The notes: a model not told the origin generated them from the sequence alone. Shown: positions 1 to 8,619, counted from the first letter of the stretch. The stretch is 40,558 bases of DNA from Clostridiales bacterium UBA6468 (GCA_002436765.1 DJNI01000041.1:1-40558); one strand, 5' to 3'. A program made the numbers and translations.

Positions 1-63
1 GGTACCGAAGCGTGGGCGGAAAGGATCCGCTCACAGCCGCAGACGATTTATTCAGAGGTTCCC
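1..63. repeat. Right end of a MITE-like element (partial copy)
   Basis: About 60 bases here match the right part of the complete element at 20711-20770 with only scattered differences. The match stops at 63, exactly where the terminal inverted repeat CGATTTATTCAGAGGTTCCC (44-63) ends. That repeat is the reverse complement, with one mismatch, of the left terminus seen at 40526-40545. The left part of this copy lies outside the window. Confidence 0.7.
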
Positions 64-126
64 AAGAACAACGAGTGGGTGAAGCTGGCGGATTGGGTGC
101 CTTGGGATGAAGCGGAGGAGGTCTAT
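61..126 (+). pseudogene. N-terminal fragment of an IS4/IS5-superfamily transposase
   Basis: The plus strand here encodes PKNNEWVKLADWVPWDEAEE followed by VYDQ. This resembles the 'NNRWVKLA..IPWDE' segment near the N-terminus of DUF772-type IS5/IS1182-like transposases common in Clostridia. The similarity ends by about 126; the rest of the transposase is absent and the frame then runs into DNA that codes on the other strand. The fragment directly abuts the right terminus of the MITE-like element. It is a remnant; the family assignment is from memory of the motif. Confidence 0.45.
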
Positions 127-171
127 GACCAGCTTGGCCTTGTACTCCGGTGTGTATGTTCTTCGTGTCAT
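112..171 (-). pseudogene. N-terminal fragment of an IS3-family OrfA transposase
   Basis: On the minus strand an ATG at 171 opens MTRRTYTPEYKAKLVIDLLR, the typical start of an IS3-family OrfA helix-turn-helix protein ('RR.YTPE.KAK.V...L'). Homology stops after about 20 residues, at the junction with the oppositely facing IS5-type fragment. The stretch 172-290, upstream of this ATG, holds no gene. It contains a small inverted repeat (TCGGG/CCCGA, 270-283) and may be the old left end of the insertion sequence. The gene is dead: everything after the first helix is missing. Confidence 0.5.
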
Positions 172-299
172 GGTCTGAAATTACGGGGCCATTATAGATT
201 GCTCCGCTGCACCATCTTCCTCAGGCATTCAGGGTCAATCGCCTTGGATGCCGCTTTTTTCGGCGACTGTCGGGCTGTCCCGATAACACAGGCAAAGCG

Positions 300-332
300 A
301 CCCCGGTTTGTACCGTCCGTACGAACCGGGGT
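300..332 (-). terminator. Long hairpin just after the GT10 gene, candidate terminator
   Basis: Arms 300-313 and 319-332 pair over 14 bp with a single G-T wobble and a 5-base loop. The hairpin starts 25 bases after the GT10 stop codon, at the expected 3' end of the left operon. No U-run follows on the minus strand, so it is not a classical intrinsic terminator. It may instead stabilise the 3' end or belong to the neighbouring insertion-sequence debris. Confidence 0.45.
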
Positions 333-357
333 TCAGATTTCCGAGGCGGAAATGAAG

Positions 358-1384
358 TCACCTGATCACTTTTTTCTTGATCTTTTCCGCCATTCGCTCC
401 ATCAGATTTTTCATCGTAAGCGTCTCTTCGTCCACTGCTCTGCAGAGATAATCGTTTGCCCGCCGGGGCAGATACACCCGGCTGCGGCGATAGGCCTGTT
501 CAACAGGCTGGTCAAAAATGTGACAGATAAATTCTCCCAATTCCTTTTCCAGCCGCTCCGGATACGTCGGGTCAGCCAGCACAGGCTGATTCAGCATTTC
601 CAGATACTTTTCATCGTTCCGGTCAAGCTCCTTGATTTTTTCGATCGCCGCGTCAAAGGACGGGTAGTCCGCCACATTGATGAAGGCATTTTTATTAAAA
701 ATATCAGCTACCGTCGGGCTGCCATAATATACAGGAATGGTATCCGAATAAAAGGCGTCCATGATCTTCTCGGTAACAAAGCCGTAGTGGTTGGTGCTTT
801 CAAAGCACAATGTAAATTTACACTTTCTCTGCAGCGCCGTTTTGCTGCCGTCCAGCCAATTCACGACCTCGCCATTGGGCATGTTGTTTAAGTATGTCCC
901 TGCCGATTCCACGCGCTTGTATTCATTCAGCCTCTTGAAGAAATCGCCGCGGATGTTGAATTCTGATTCGTGGCTGGCAATAAAGTTTGCGAAAAGCTGT
1001 TTATTCTGCACAAATTTCTCTGTGTACCCCCCCCCCGCATTTATTTACTATGCTCATCCATCGATCTCTTGGCCATACGCAGGGCGGAAGCTGGAAATTC
1101 CGGTCTCCGAATTGGATCGGATACGGGCAAATGGAGTAGTCGATCAGATTAAAATCCGGGATGTAGTTTTCGCCGGAATACATGATCCGAACCTGAGGAT
1201 ATTTGCAGTACTCGTAATTTTCCGCTCCCAGCGCGTCACAGATAATATAATCCGGCTCATCCGAGATCTGCACGTCATACCCGTGGTTTTTGAGTATATC
1301 GTAAATCAGGTTCTGCTCTTTATCAAAATAGTCTTCAACGTGGGCGTAATTGATTTTTACCGTTTTCAAAGCACATTTCTCCAT
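358..1384 (-). CDS. GT10 fucosyltransferase, frame interrupted at a G10 tract (phase OFF)
   Basis: Two overlapping frames together make one glycosyltransferase family 10 protein, the family of alpha-1,3/1,4-fucosyltransferases that use GDP-fucose. The upstream frame (1384 to 1001) carries the N-terminal domain, including 'RIMYSGENYIPDFN' and 'FGDRNFQLP'. The downstream frame (1026 to 358) carries the donor-binding half, with 'FTLCFESTNHYGFVTEKIMD' and 'PVYYG'. They are out of register at ten G residues (coding strand) at 1036-1027. With ten G, translation stops after 127 residues; with nine, the frames join as ...NKC-GGG-YTEKFVQ... to give about 341 residues, normal for GT10. The start is ATG 1384; its ribosome binding site is poorly spaced and a TTG at 1369 is an alternative. 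This is the last gene of the left operon. No GDP-fucose genes are in the window. Confidence 0.85.
1027..1036. repeat. Homopolymeric C10/G10 tract inside the GT10 gene
   Basis: Ten consecutive C on the plus strand (G on the coding strand) sit at the exact point where the two halves of the GT10 protein change frame. It is the longest G/C run I noticed in the window. Tracts of this kind change length by polymerase slippage and cause phase variation, as in Helicobacter pylori fucosyltransferase genes. The present length leaves the gene out of frame; loss of one G or gain of two restores it. Confidence 0.85.
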
Positions 1385-1389
1385 TCCTG

Positions 1390-2361
1390 TTATGCATAGT
1401 AATCTTCCGGTGATGGCTTTTTCGCCTGCGGCCGTTTCAGCAGCTTTTCCGTGCTGGTAACATACATGAGAAACACCGCTTTCAGAAGATGCCTCGGCGG
1501 GAATGTATTTCCCATTTGTAGAAAATAGCGTCTGGCATGATATTTCAGCAGCCGGATGCTCTCCTCCGTATTATCCGGGTAGTCTGCCAGATAGGAAAGG
1601 GCGTCCACAAAGCTGATGTCGAACTCCCTCCGCAGCTCCGGGAAGCGTTCCAGCACCTTTTCCCGGCGCTTCGCCATGAAATCGATCCGGTCAACGGCGA
1701 TCTGCGCTCTGGCCGTCGGGGACTGCATCACGCTGGACGCGCGCTGGCGGTAATTATACACAACACGCGGGTCGCAGACGACCTTTGCGGCGTTCATGAC
1801 GCCCTGATAGGTGAAATATTCGTCGTCGATCTTGTGTCCCTCTTCAAAGAAAATGCCGTCGAAAAGCGCCCGTTTATACAGCTTGTTCCACAGAAGCCCG
1901 CAAGTCCAGTCCGTGGCGAAACGCACCAGAAAGGCTTTCCCCTCCATCACGCACCGGTCTTCGTCAGCGAGCCACTGCTCCGTGCGGGTGCGGAACCGGT
2001 TCTGAAACGCGCACCGGACGATATCCGCGCCGTTTTCTTTCAGGAGTGACACCATGTAGGCATATGCCCCCGGCTCCAGAAAATCGTCGCTGTCCGCAAA
2101 GCTCAGGTATTCTCCCGTGGCCGCCCGCAGTCCCGCGTTTTTCGCCGCCGCCGCACCGCCGTTTTTCTGGTGAATGACCCGAATGCGGTTGTCCCGTTGG
2201 GCGTAGGCGTCACAGATGGCGCCGGAATCGTCGGTGGAGCCGTCGTCGATGAGGATGACCTCCAGCTTGTCGTAGTCCTGGGACAGGATGCTGTCCAGGC
2301 ACTCCGGCAAATAGGCCGCCACGTTGTATACCGGCACAATGACCGAAATCACGTCCTTCAC
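1390..2361 (-). CDS. Family 2 glycosyltransferase
   Basis: Cytoplasmic GT-A fold transferase adding a sugar from a nucleotide donor to the growing lipid-linked glycan. The N-terminus reads 'ISVIVPVYN', followed by 'LIDDGSTD' (about residues 38-44), the metal-binding 'ADSDD' (89-93) and a later acidic 'DDEY' (179-182) where EpsJ/CpsI-like enzymes carry a second acidic motif. I start it at GTG 2361, giving 323 residues. GGGGAG lies 8 bases upstream, the GTG overlaps the preceding stop as GTGA, and it puts the first beta strand right after the start. A longer frame to 2403 has no support. Donor and acceptor cannot be read from sequence. It lies between another GT2 and the GT10 gene. Confidence 0.85.
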   Translation of the reverse strand: MKDVISVIVPVYNVAAYLPECLDSILSQDYDKLEVILIDDGSTDDSGAICDAYAQRDNRIRVIHQKNGGAAAAKNAGLRAATGEYLSFADSDDFLEPGAYAYMVSLLKENGADIVRCAFQNRFRTRTEQWLADEDRCVMEGKAFLVRFATDWTCGLLWNKLYKRALFDGIFFEEGHKIDDEYFTYQGVMNAAKVVCDPRVVYNYRQRASSVMQSPTARAQIAVDRIDFMAKRREKVLERFPELRREFDISFVDALSYLADYPDNTEESIRLLKYHARRYFLQMGNTFPPRHLLKAVFLMYVTSTEKLLKRPQAKKPSPEDYYA

Positions 2362-3350
2362 TCCTGACGCTCCCCTCTTCTGCCCAGCTTGCCGTACAGC
2401 CACCAGAACGGCTTCATGGGATAGGCTTCCTCATACACCCACGAAAGCTCCCGGCAGAGCGGGAACAGGTCAAATTCCTTTCCCTGCCCCAATCCGTCCC
2501 GGAGTTTTTTCCGCAGGGCTTTCAGGAGCCGTCCCCTGCCCGGGTCGTCCCACTGCTTCGCAAATCCGATCTGTTCGTATGTACTGTAAATATACTGCCT
2601 GACCGCCTTTTTCAGCAGCCTTTTGTTTCCGTTTTCCCGTGCGAAGGCGATCTGGTTTTCCGTTGCTTCCAGAATGTGAAGCTTTCTCGGCGTCCATTTG
2701 GACAGCATAATGCCCACGGGATTCTGGTAGTAGGCATACAAAGGCTCCCGCGTCACCGCCACCGCTCCCGCGCGGTACACGGCAAGATAGGTAGTGAACT
2801 CGTCCTCGTGCAGCTTCCCCATAGGGTAGCGCAGCGTATCAAACAGGCTTTTATGGTACAGTTTCGCGCAGGAAATTGCCGGGACATCCTCTCCGACCTC
2901 GTCGGGGCAATAATAATCGTCCGCCGACAAAACGCGGTATTCCGGCGCACCCATAGCCGGGAAATCCCCGCCCTCGGTGCGGAAATAGCCGCAGACGCTG
3001 AGCAGGCAGCCCGTCTCCTGAACCATCGTGTACAGCCGCAGCAGAAAATCCGGATGCACCCAGTCGTCGCTGTCCACGAAGGCCAGCCACCGGCTGCCGC
3101 TGTTGGCCTGCGCCCAGTCAATGCCCGTATTCCGGGCGGCGGAAAGGCCGCCGTTTTTCTGATGAATGACGTGGATCCGGCCATCCTTCCGGGCGTATTC
3201 CTCGCAGATATCGCCGCAGCTGTCCGGGCTGCCGTCGTCCACCAGCACCAGGTCAAAATCCGCAAAAGTCTGGGCAAGAATGCTGTCCACGCACCGGTGC
3301 AGAAACGCCTCCACCTTGTAGATCGGGACAATTACGCTGATCGCGGCCAT
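2358..3350 (-). CDS. Family 2 glycosyltransferase (EpsJ/CpsI-like)
   Basis: A 330-residue GT2 enzyme beginning 'MAAISVIVPIYKVE', with 'VDDGSPD' at 37-43, the DSDD metal motif at 93-96 and 'EDEF' at 182-185. It closely resembles the product of 5147-6142: both share 'KLYH.S.FD..RYP.GK' just before EDEF and a 'PLYAYYxNPxGI' segment after it. They are probably paralogues that duplicated within the locus. The start ATG 3350 has a GGGGGAG ribosome site about 6 bases upstream. The stop overlaps the GTG of the next gene, implying translational coupling. The transferred sugar is unknown. Confidence 0.88.
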   Translation of the reverse strand: MAAISVIVPIYKVEAFLHRCVDSILAQTFADFDLVLVDDGSPDSCGDICEEYARKDGRIHVIHQKNGGLSAARNTGIDWAQANSGSRWLAFVDSDDWVHPDFLLRLYTMVQETGCLLSVCGYFRTEGGDFPAMGAPEYRVLSADDYYCPDEVGEDVPAISCAKLYHKSLFDTLRYPMGKLHEDEFTTYLAVYRAGAVAVTREPLYAYYQNPVGIMLSKWTPRKLHILEATENQIAFARENGNKRLLKKAVRQYIYSTYEQIGFAKQWDDPGRGRLLKALRKKLRDGLGQGKEFDLFPLCRELSWVYEEAYPMKPFWWLYGKLGRRGERQE

Positions 3351-3364
3351 AGGTTTCTCCCCCT

Positions 3365-4135
3365 TCAGCGCTTCAGAAATCGCGCTTTCAGCTTGTTGTA
3401 GGTCTTCTCCCCCAGCAGCCTCGTGAAGAACGCATACCGGGCGGCGGACACCCTTTCATAGTGCAGCCGCGCCCGCTCCGCTTCCAGCTCTCTGCGCTCC
3501 TCCTCCGTCTTCCAGCTGCTGGCAAACCAGTGGATGGCAACGGTTTTCCCCGTTCTGTGGAGCTGCTCCGTGTCAAAATCCACCGGGCAGAACACGTCCT
3601 TGGGGTAGACCGCGAAGCCGTCCACCACCTGAAATTTCCCGTTTGGCACCAGCCCGTGCGCCCGGCACAGGGACGTCAGGACGGAGACATTGGTGGTCAC
3701 ATCATGGGTACCGTCTGGCTTTACAAAGCTCGCGCTGTCATAATGCTGCAAAAACTCCTGAAACAGCGGAAAGCCCGGGCAGCAGGCAAGCAGCCCCGTC
3801 TGCACGCTGGCGTCCGTCTCAAATCCGGCAAAAGCATCGTGGGCAAGGAAAGGCGTCAGGGGCTTCACCAGCTCCACGTCCGTGTCCATATAAATGCCGC
3901 CCATTTCCGTCATGGCCTTCAGCCGGACATAGTCCGTGACGAACGCCCAGCGCTTGGCCGCGTAAGCCTGACGCACATACTCCGGCGCGGCGGAAACGTC
4001 AAAATTCTCCTCGTTCCACTGGATGATCCGATAGTCCGGGCAGAATTTTTTCCAGCTTTTGATGCACTTTTCCGCCAGCTTCGGCTGGGGATTTCCGCCG
4101 AACCAGCAGTAATGAATGATTTTTGGAACGCTCAT
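3365..4135 (-). CDS. GT32-type capsular polysaccharide glycosyltransferase
   Basis: A 256-residue protein beginning 'MSVPKIIHYCWFGG', the signature start of the Gly_transf_sug (GT32, Och1/mannosyltransferase-like) group. The segment 'RWAFVTDYVRL' (62-72) and the DXD motif in 'GGIYMDTDVE' (DTD 84-86) bind the nucleotide sugar through a divalent metal. Members in bacterial capsule clusters transfer mannose, galactose or related sugars; which one here is not evident. No membrane segment is visible, so it should act at the cytoplasmic face. Its ATG overlaps the stop of the preceding GT2 gene as ATGA. The length is normal for the family. Confidence 0.87.
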   Translation of the reverse strand: MSVPKIIHYCWFGGNPQPKLAEKCIKSWKKFCPDYRIIQWNEENFDVSAAPEYVRQAYAAKRWAFVTDYVRLKAMTEMGGIYMDTDVELVKPLTPFLAHDAFAGFETDASVQTGLLACCPGFPLFQEFLQHYDSASFVKPDGTHDVTTNVSVLTSLCRAHGLVPNGKFQVVDGFAVYPKDVFCPVDFDTEQLHRTGKTVAIHWFASSWKTEEERRELEAERARLHYERVSAARYAFFTRLLGEKTYNKLKARFLKR

Positions 4136-5154
4136 TCATGTTCCCCTTTCCGCAGATGCTTGCCGACCTTCCGTATCAGGCCGGACACGCCGTCCTCCCG
4201 CAGTGTCCGCGCCGCCCCTTCCAGCGGCCAGTAAAGCCGCACCAGTTTGGGGTGCATAGCGCTGAACATGGTCTCAAGCTGCGCTTTCGTGAACGGGATC
4301 TCCCGTCCCAGCCGCCGGGCGGCTTTTTCGATCTTCCGGGCGGCTTTGGGGTCGTTCAGCTCATGCCTGACCCGGTGATAGTCCCCCGCCGCTTCTTCGG
4401 CGTACAATGTGCCGAAGCGTTCCCGGAGAGTCTGGTATCCCACCGAGGAATAAAAGCGGATGATCCCCTCCAGCGCCCACAGATAGTCCAGCTTCTTCAT
4501 GGAGAACCGGCTCTGGGTGGTACTGGTGGGGTTGGTGCGGTAAAAATACAGGCTGTAGGGAATGCTCGCAACGGTTTTCGCCCCGTAGATCCAGTGGCAC
4601 ACGGCCTCGTTGTCCTCGTACACCCGTCCAGGGCAGAACAGGTGGGTCTCAATCAGCTCCCGGCGGATCAGCTTGGCGCAGGCCACCCATCCGGGGTAAT
4701 TTCCCGCGTCGAACAGCGCCACCAGCGGCGCTTCCTCCATGGAAAGCAACTCCCAGCTGACCTCCACCGGCGCGGAAAAGTCCTCCGGGATTTCCGGCGC
4801 TTCCAGCATCCGGCACATGCTCATGCCGCTCTCGGCGGCGGCCTGCCGCAGACGCTCCAGCATCTGCGGATGCACGGCGTCGTCGCTGTCCACGAAGCAG
4901 ACCCATTCTCCCTTGGCAATCGCAAGGGCATGGTTTCTCGCGGCGGCCTGTCCCTGGTTTTCCTGATGGATGACCTGCACCCGACCGTCCCGGGAAGCAT
5001 AATCGTCGCAGATGGCGCCGCAGCCGTCCGGACTGCCGTCGTCCACCAGAATCAGCTCAAAATCAGAAGCCGTCTGGGAAAGGATGCTGTCGATGCAGGC
5101 ATGGAGATAGGCTTCCGCCTTATAAACCGGCACGATCACGCTGATCTCAGGCAT
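4132..5154 (-). CDS. Family 2 glycosyltransferase
   Basis: A 340-residue GT2 protein with 'MPEISVIVPVYKAE' at the N-terminus, 'LVDDGSPDGCG' around 36-46, the metal-binding DSDD at 89-92 and an acidic ED pair at 180-181 in place of the EDEF seen in its relatives. The C-terminal half is more divergent and ends in a basic helix-rich tail, so acceptor specificity probably differs. It overlaps the preceding gene by 8 bases and the GT32 gene by 4, within a tightly coupled run. Donor sugar unknown. Confidence 0.86.
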   Translation of the reverse strand: MPEISVIVPVYKAEAYLHACIDSILSQTASDFELILVDDGSPDGCGAICDDYASRDGRVQVIHQENQGQAAARNHALAIAKGEWVCFVDSDDAVHPQMLERLRQAAAESGMSMCRMLEAPEIPEDFSAPVEVSWELLSMEEAPLVALFDAGNYPGWVACAKLIRRELIETHLFCPGRVYEDNEAVCHWIYGAKTVASIPYSLYFYRTNPTSTTQSRFSMKKLDYLWALEGIIRFYSSVGYQTLRERFGTLYAEEAAGDYHRVRHELNDPKAARKIEKAARRLGREIPFTKAQLETMFSAMHPKLVRLYWPLEGAARTLREDGVSGLIRKVGKHLRKGEHE

Positions 5155-6142
5155 TCTTCTTCCTCTCCAATCGCGCCCGCGTTTCCAGGTACAGCCGGTA
5201 AAGCCTTGTCCTGACGGGGAAATACCGCAGCAAAAGCTCGGAATCCGGCCAGAATTCCAGATAGTGCAGCCGGCTCATCCGTTTCAGCAAACTCTTGATG
5301 GTCGCGTGAATCCGCTTCCGCGCCGCAAGCACCTCCGGGCTGTCCAGCGCCTGCCGGGCATCCGCCTCGTTGACCACCGCGTTTTCCAGATATCCCCGAT
5401 AGCGGAACCTGACCAGATCCCACTCGCCCCGCTGCTCAAAAAACGCGATCTGCTGCTCGTAAGCCTCCCAGGCGTCCAAAGATTTGACGTTCCATCCACT
5501 CTTGGTGATTCCCGTCGGGTTATAATAATAGGCATACAGGGGTGCGGGAATGATCGTCAGCACCTCCTGGGCAAACAACAGCCGGTATGTCAGGAATTCA
5601 TCCTCCATACGCTTGCCCACGGGGTACCGTTCCCCGTCAAAGCAGCTCCTATGGTACAGCTTTCCCCAGCAAACCGTAGCATTGACAAATCGCTGCATGT
5701 AAAAGTCCTTGGGAAGCCACCGCTCCGGCGTAAGCTGTTCCGGGGAAACCGCCGGGTTTTCTCCTTCTGTCTGAGCGTAGCCGCAGACAGCAATCTGCGT
5801 TCCCTGTTCCAGCGCTGCTTGATACAGGCGCTCCAACGTCTCGGGGTGCATCCAGTCATCGTTGTCTATGAAGAATATCCACTGGCTGTTGCTGTTAGAA
5901 AACACCCAATCCAGGCAGGTATTTCTCGCCGCGCAGACACCGGCATTTTTCTGATTAATTACCCGCACCCGGCTGTCCCGGGCTGCGTAGGCGTCGCAAA
6001 TGGCACCGCTGCCATCCGGGCTTCCGTCATCCAACAGAATCAGCTCAAAATCCCGGAATGTCTGCCCAAGAACGCTGTCCACACAGCGGTGCAAAAATTT
6101 TTCCGCCCGGTAGACTGGGACGATCACACTGATTTGCGGCAT
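5147..6142 (-). CDS. Family 2 glycosyltransferase (EpsJ/CpsI-like)
   Basis: GT2 enzyme starting 'MPQISVIVPVYRAE', with 'LLDDGSPDGSG' at 37-47, an Asn-substituted metal motif 'IDNDDW' (DNDD 93-96) and EDEF at 180-183. It is a likely paralogue of the 2358-3350 product. I choose ATG 6142 (331 residues) because GGAGG lies 8 bases upstream; the ATG at 6148 is only 2 bases from that site. DNDD instead of DSDD is common in the family and need not impair activity. Role: addition of one sugar in repeat-unit assembly; substrate not determinable. Confidence 0.86.
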   Translation of the reverse strand: MPQISVIVPVYRAEKFLHRCVDSVLGQTFRDFELILLDDGSPDGSGAICDAYAARDSRVRVINQKNAGVCAARNTCLDWVFSNSNSQWIFFIDNDDWMHPETLERLYQAALEQGTQIAVCGYAQTEGENPAVSPEQLTPERWLPKDFYMQRFVNATVCWGKLYHRSCFDGERYPVGKRMEDEFLTYRLLFAQEVLTIIPAPLYAYYYNPTGITKSGWNVKSLDAWEAYEQQIAFFEQRGEWDLVRFRYRGYLENAVVNEADARQALDSPEVLAARKRIHATIKSLLKRMSRLHYLEFWPDSELLLRYFPVRTRLYRLYLETRARLERKKNA

Positions 6143-6163
6143 TGACATTTCCTCCGGTTTTTC

Positions 6164-7306
6164 TTACTTTTTTCCGACAAGGTCGAGGAACATATCCTCA
6201 ACCTCCTTCACCATGCGTTTTCCGTCAAAAAAAGCACTCCGTCTCTCCGCACCGGCCTTGGCCTGACTGTAGAATTCCTCGTCCGTCAGCATTTTCTGGA
6301 TGCCCGCCTCCAGGCTGGCGTTGTCATTTTCCGTGATCAGGCCGCAGGTTTCACCCCCGAAGACTTCTCCCACGGAGGGAACGGGCGCCACAATGGGGAC
6401 TCCCAGGCACAGTGCCTCCATGGCGATCACCGGCAGCCCTTCCGTGAAGGAAGAATTCACCAGGAATTTGCTCTGTTTCATGTAGGGGTAAGGGTTTGCC
6501 TGATAACCTGCGAGGATGACGGTATCCTGGGTATCCGTGGCCTGGATAGTGCGTTCGATATATCCCCTGTCCATACCGTCGCCCACGATCACCAGCCTGT
6601 GCCGAATACCCTGATCCAGAAGTCTGCGGTGGATATAGACCAAGCGTTCAAACCCCTTCTCTGCGGACAAGCGTCCAACGGCGCAGATCAAAGGGAGGTC
6701 TATGGGCAAATCTACCTTTTCCTCTGCCATAGCGCGAACATTATCACTATTCAGCGGATTCAGGTGCATCTCCACATTCTGCGTCAGGCCGCTGACTGTC
6801 CGGAAGGACTCCCATGCTGCATTGGAAACGCAGATGATTCGATCATATCGGGAAAGCACATCTTTCTTGGTCATGGCTTCAAGGCGATAGGCCTGGTTGG
6901 TAGCAGCATCGCCGTGGATATACTTCACAGACTTGGCATTCCTAGCAAACGCAATCCAGTCCTTGCACCACGCCGAATAGGATACCACAATATCTGCGCC
7001 TTCCGGCAAGCAAACATCCAGCAGTCCTTTCCCCTCCTGGTTTAATGCACGTTTGGTGCGCAGCTTTTTCACCAGATTCCCCACCTTGATGACAGGATTC
7101 AGCGTCGGCTTGCGGCAAGAATAGTCATAAATCACCGGAATTCCGGCATTGCGGAATTTTCCCTCCCAGTCGCCGCCCTCATGCTGCACAAAGACAGAAG
7201 CTTCAAATTTTTCCTTGTCCAGCAGATTGATCAAATCGAACAACGCCTGTTCCGCGCCGCCGCAGATCAACTGATAATTAACAAAAACAATCCTGACCTT
7301 TTTCAT
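6164..7306 (-). CDS. Family 4 glycosyltransferase
   Basis: GT-B fold, retaining GT4 enzyme of about 380 residues. The N-terminal acceptor domain begins 'MKKVRIVFVNYQLICGGAEQ', with the glycine-rich 'GGAE' loop typical of the family. The C-terminal donor domain has 'ICAVGRLSAEKGFERLV' and the E-x7-E motif in 'TEGLPVIAMEAL', which binds the nucleotide sugar. Three ATG codons compete near the stop of the ABC ATPase. I choose 7306 because GGAGG lies 10 bases before it; the first ATG (7315) is only one base from that site. It lies directly after wzt, so it belongs to the ABC-exported glycan pathway. Confidence 0.85.
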   Translation of the reverse strand: MKKVRIVFVNYQLICGGAEQALFDLINLLDKEKFEASVFVQHEGGDWEGKFRNAGIPVIYDYSCRKPTLNPVIKVGNLVKKLRTKRALNQEGKGLLDVCLPEGADIVVSYSAWCKDWIAFARNAKSVKYIHGDAATNQAYRLEAMTKKDVLSRYDRIICVSNAAWESFRTVSGLTQNVEMHLNPLNSDNVRAMAEEKVDLPIDLPLICAVGRLSAEKGFERLVYIHRRLLDQGIRHRLVIVGDGMDRGYIERTIQATDTQDTVILAGYQANPYPYMKQSKFLVNSSFTEGLPVIAMEALCLGVPIVAPVPSVGEVFGGETCGLITENDNASLEAGIQKMLTDEEFYSQAKAGAERRSAFFDGKRMVKEVEDMFLDLVGKK

Positions 7307-7311
7307 TGGCA

Positions 7312-8607
7312 TCATGCCTCCGGCATAGCCCGACGGACAACGGCATCCGGGAACCGGATGTGTCCCCAGTTTGTATTATTCCAGACAATATCCTCGTCAT
7401 CCCGCACCTCAAAGAAGAACGCAGGAAGCAGAAGCTCCTGATCATAGCTATTTCCGACTTCATCAACTTCAAATAACACCATATCCACTCGGTATTTGCC
7501 ATTGGTCAAGGAAAACGGATTCACTTCCATAAGAAATTCGTTTATCTCATTCTTCCCGCACCGTCCAAGAGAAACCATAGGCATCGTTCCCACCGGCGCA
7601 TCATCGCTGTAGCGCAGCTCCACCCGCAGGCGAAGATCCTCATACGCCTTATCTGTGGATATTCTGACCCGGAGACGAAGCTTTTCTCCCTGGGCATATA
7701 CCGCCGACTCCTTGCCCAGCAGCTTCACTGCGTCGATGCGTGCCAGCCCCGCAGTATAGGGGGAACGCCCACGGCAATCGATCAAATCAAACTCTGTCCT
7801 GGATTCGTCCCAGTCATCCCGGGTATTGCTCAGATACAGTTCAATAGCCTTTTCCACATCCCCGTCAAAGATAATCTTCCCCTTATCCAGCACAACGCAT
7901 CGGTCGCACAGGCGGCGGATGGTGTTCATGTTGTGGCTGACGTACAGGACAGTCCTGCCCTCCTGCTTGGCGGCCTGACGCATTTTGTCCAGACACTTCT
8001 TCTGGAACGCCATGTCGCCCACCGCCAGGACCTCGTCCATAATCATGATCTCGCTGTCCAGGTGCGCGGCGACGGAGAAGGCCAGCTTGACGAACATACC
8101 CGAGGAATACCGCTTCACCGGGGTGTCGATGAAATCCCGCACCTCGGAAAACTCGATGATGTCCTCTATTTTGGCGTCGATCTCCGCTTTGGTCATGCCC
8201 AGGATCGCGCCGTTCATGTAGATATTCTCCCGGCCGGTCATTTCCCCGTTGAACCCGGTGCCCACCTCCAGCATGGAGGCAATGCGGCCGTAGATGTCAA
8301 TCTCGCCCTCGGTGGGGGCAGTAACGCGGCACAGAAGCTTGAGTAGCGTGCTTTTTCCCGCGCCGTTGCAGCCGATGATGCCCAGCGCCTCGCCCTTTTT
8401 CACCGTCAGGTCAACGCCGTTCAGCGCCATAAAGGTCTGCCCCACCAGGCGCTGATCCATATTCACGGGCAGATTGGGGTCTTCTTTTCCCCGCACACGC
8501 GCCCACCAGCTCTGCAAGTCGGCGGTCAGCGTACCGCCGCCGATCTGGCCCAGCTTGTAGCGCTTTTTTACGCCGGTCAGGCGGATGGCAATATCCTGTT
8601 CGTTCAT
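7312..8607 (-). CDS. wzt: ABC polysaccharide exporter, ATP-binding subunit (Wzt-like)
   Basis: Energises export of a finished lipid-linked polysaccharide through the partner permease encoded just upstream. The 431-residue protein has Walker A 'GCNGAGKST' (79-87), an ABC signature reduced to 'YSSGM' (167-171), Walker B 'IMIMDE' (187-192) and the H-loop His at 225. This is the pattern of the polysaccharide/teichoic-acid ABC subfamily. Residues from about 260 onward form an additional beta-rich domain like the C-terminal carbohydrate-binding domain of Wzt, which in Gram-negative O-antigen systems recognises the polymer terminus. A binding role here is inferred. The gene follows the permease with a 12-base gap. 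Confidence 0.92.
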   Translation of the reverse strand: MNEQDIAIRLTGVKKRYKLGQIGGGTLTADLQSWWARVRGKEDPNLPVNMDQRLVGQTFMALNGVDLTVKKGEALGIIGCNGAGKSTLLKLLCRVTAPTEGEIDIYGRIASMLEVGTGFNGEMTGRENIYMNGAILGMTKAEIDAKIEDIIEFSEVRDFIDTPVKRYSSGMFVKLAFSVAAHLDSEIMIMDEVLAVGDMAFQKKCLDKMRQAAKQEGRTVLYVSHNMNTIRRLCDRCVVLDKGKIIFDGDVEKAIELYLSNTRDDWDESRTEFDLIDCRGRSPYTAGLARIDAVKLLGKESAVYAQGEKLRLRVRISTDKAYEDLRLRVELRYSDDAPVGTMPMVSLGRCGKNEINEFLMEVNPFSLTNGKYRVDMVLFEVDEVGNSYDQELLLPAFFFEVRDDEDIVWNNTNWGHIRFPDAVVRRAMPEA

Positions 8608-8619
8608 CGTCCGCCCTCC

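Noticed and set aside
1001..1384. A separate 127-residue gene, with another gene at 358-1011
   Set aside because: The two are the N- and C-terminal halves of one GT10 enzyme. The second has only a GTG without ribosome site, and the break falls exactly on the G10 run.
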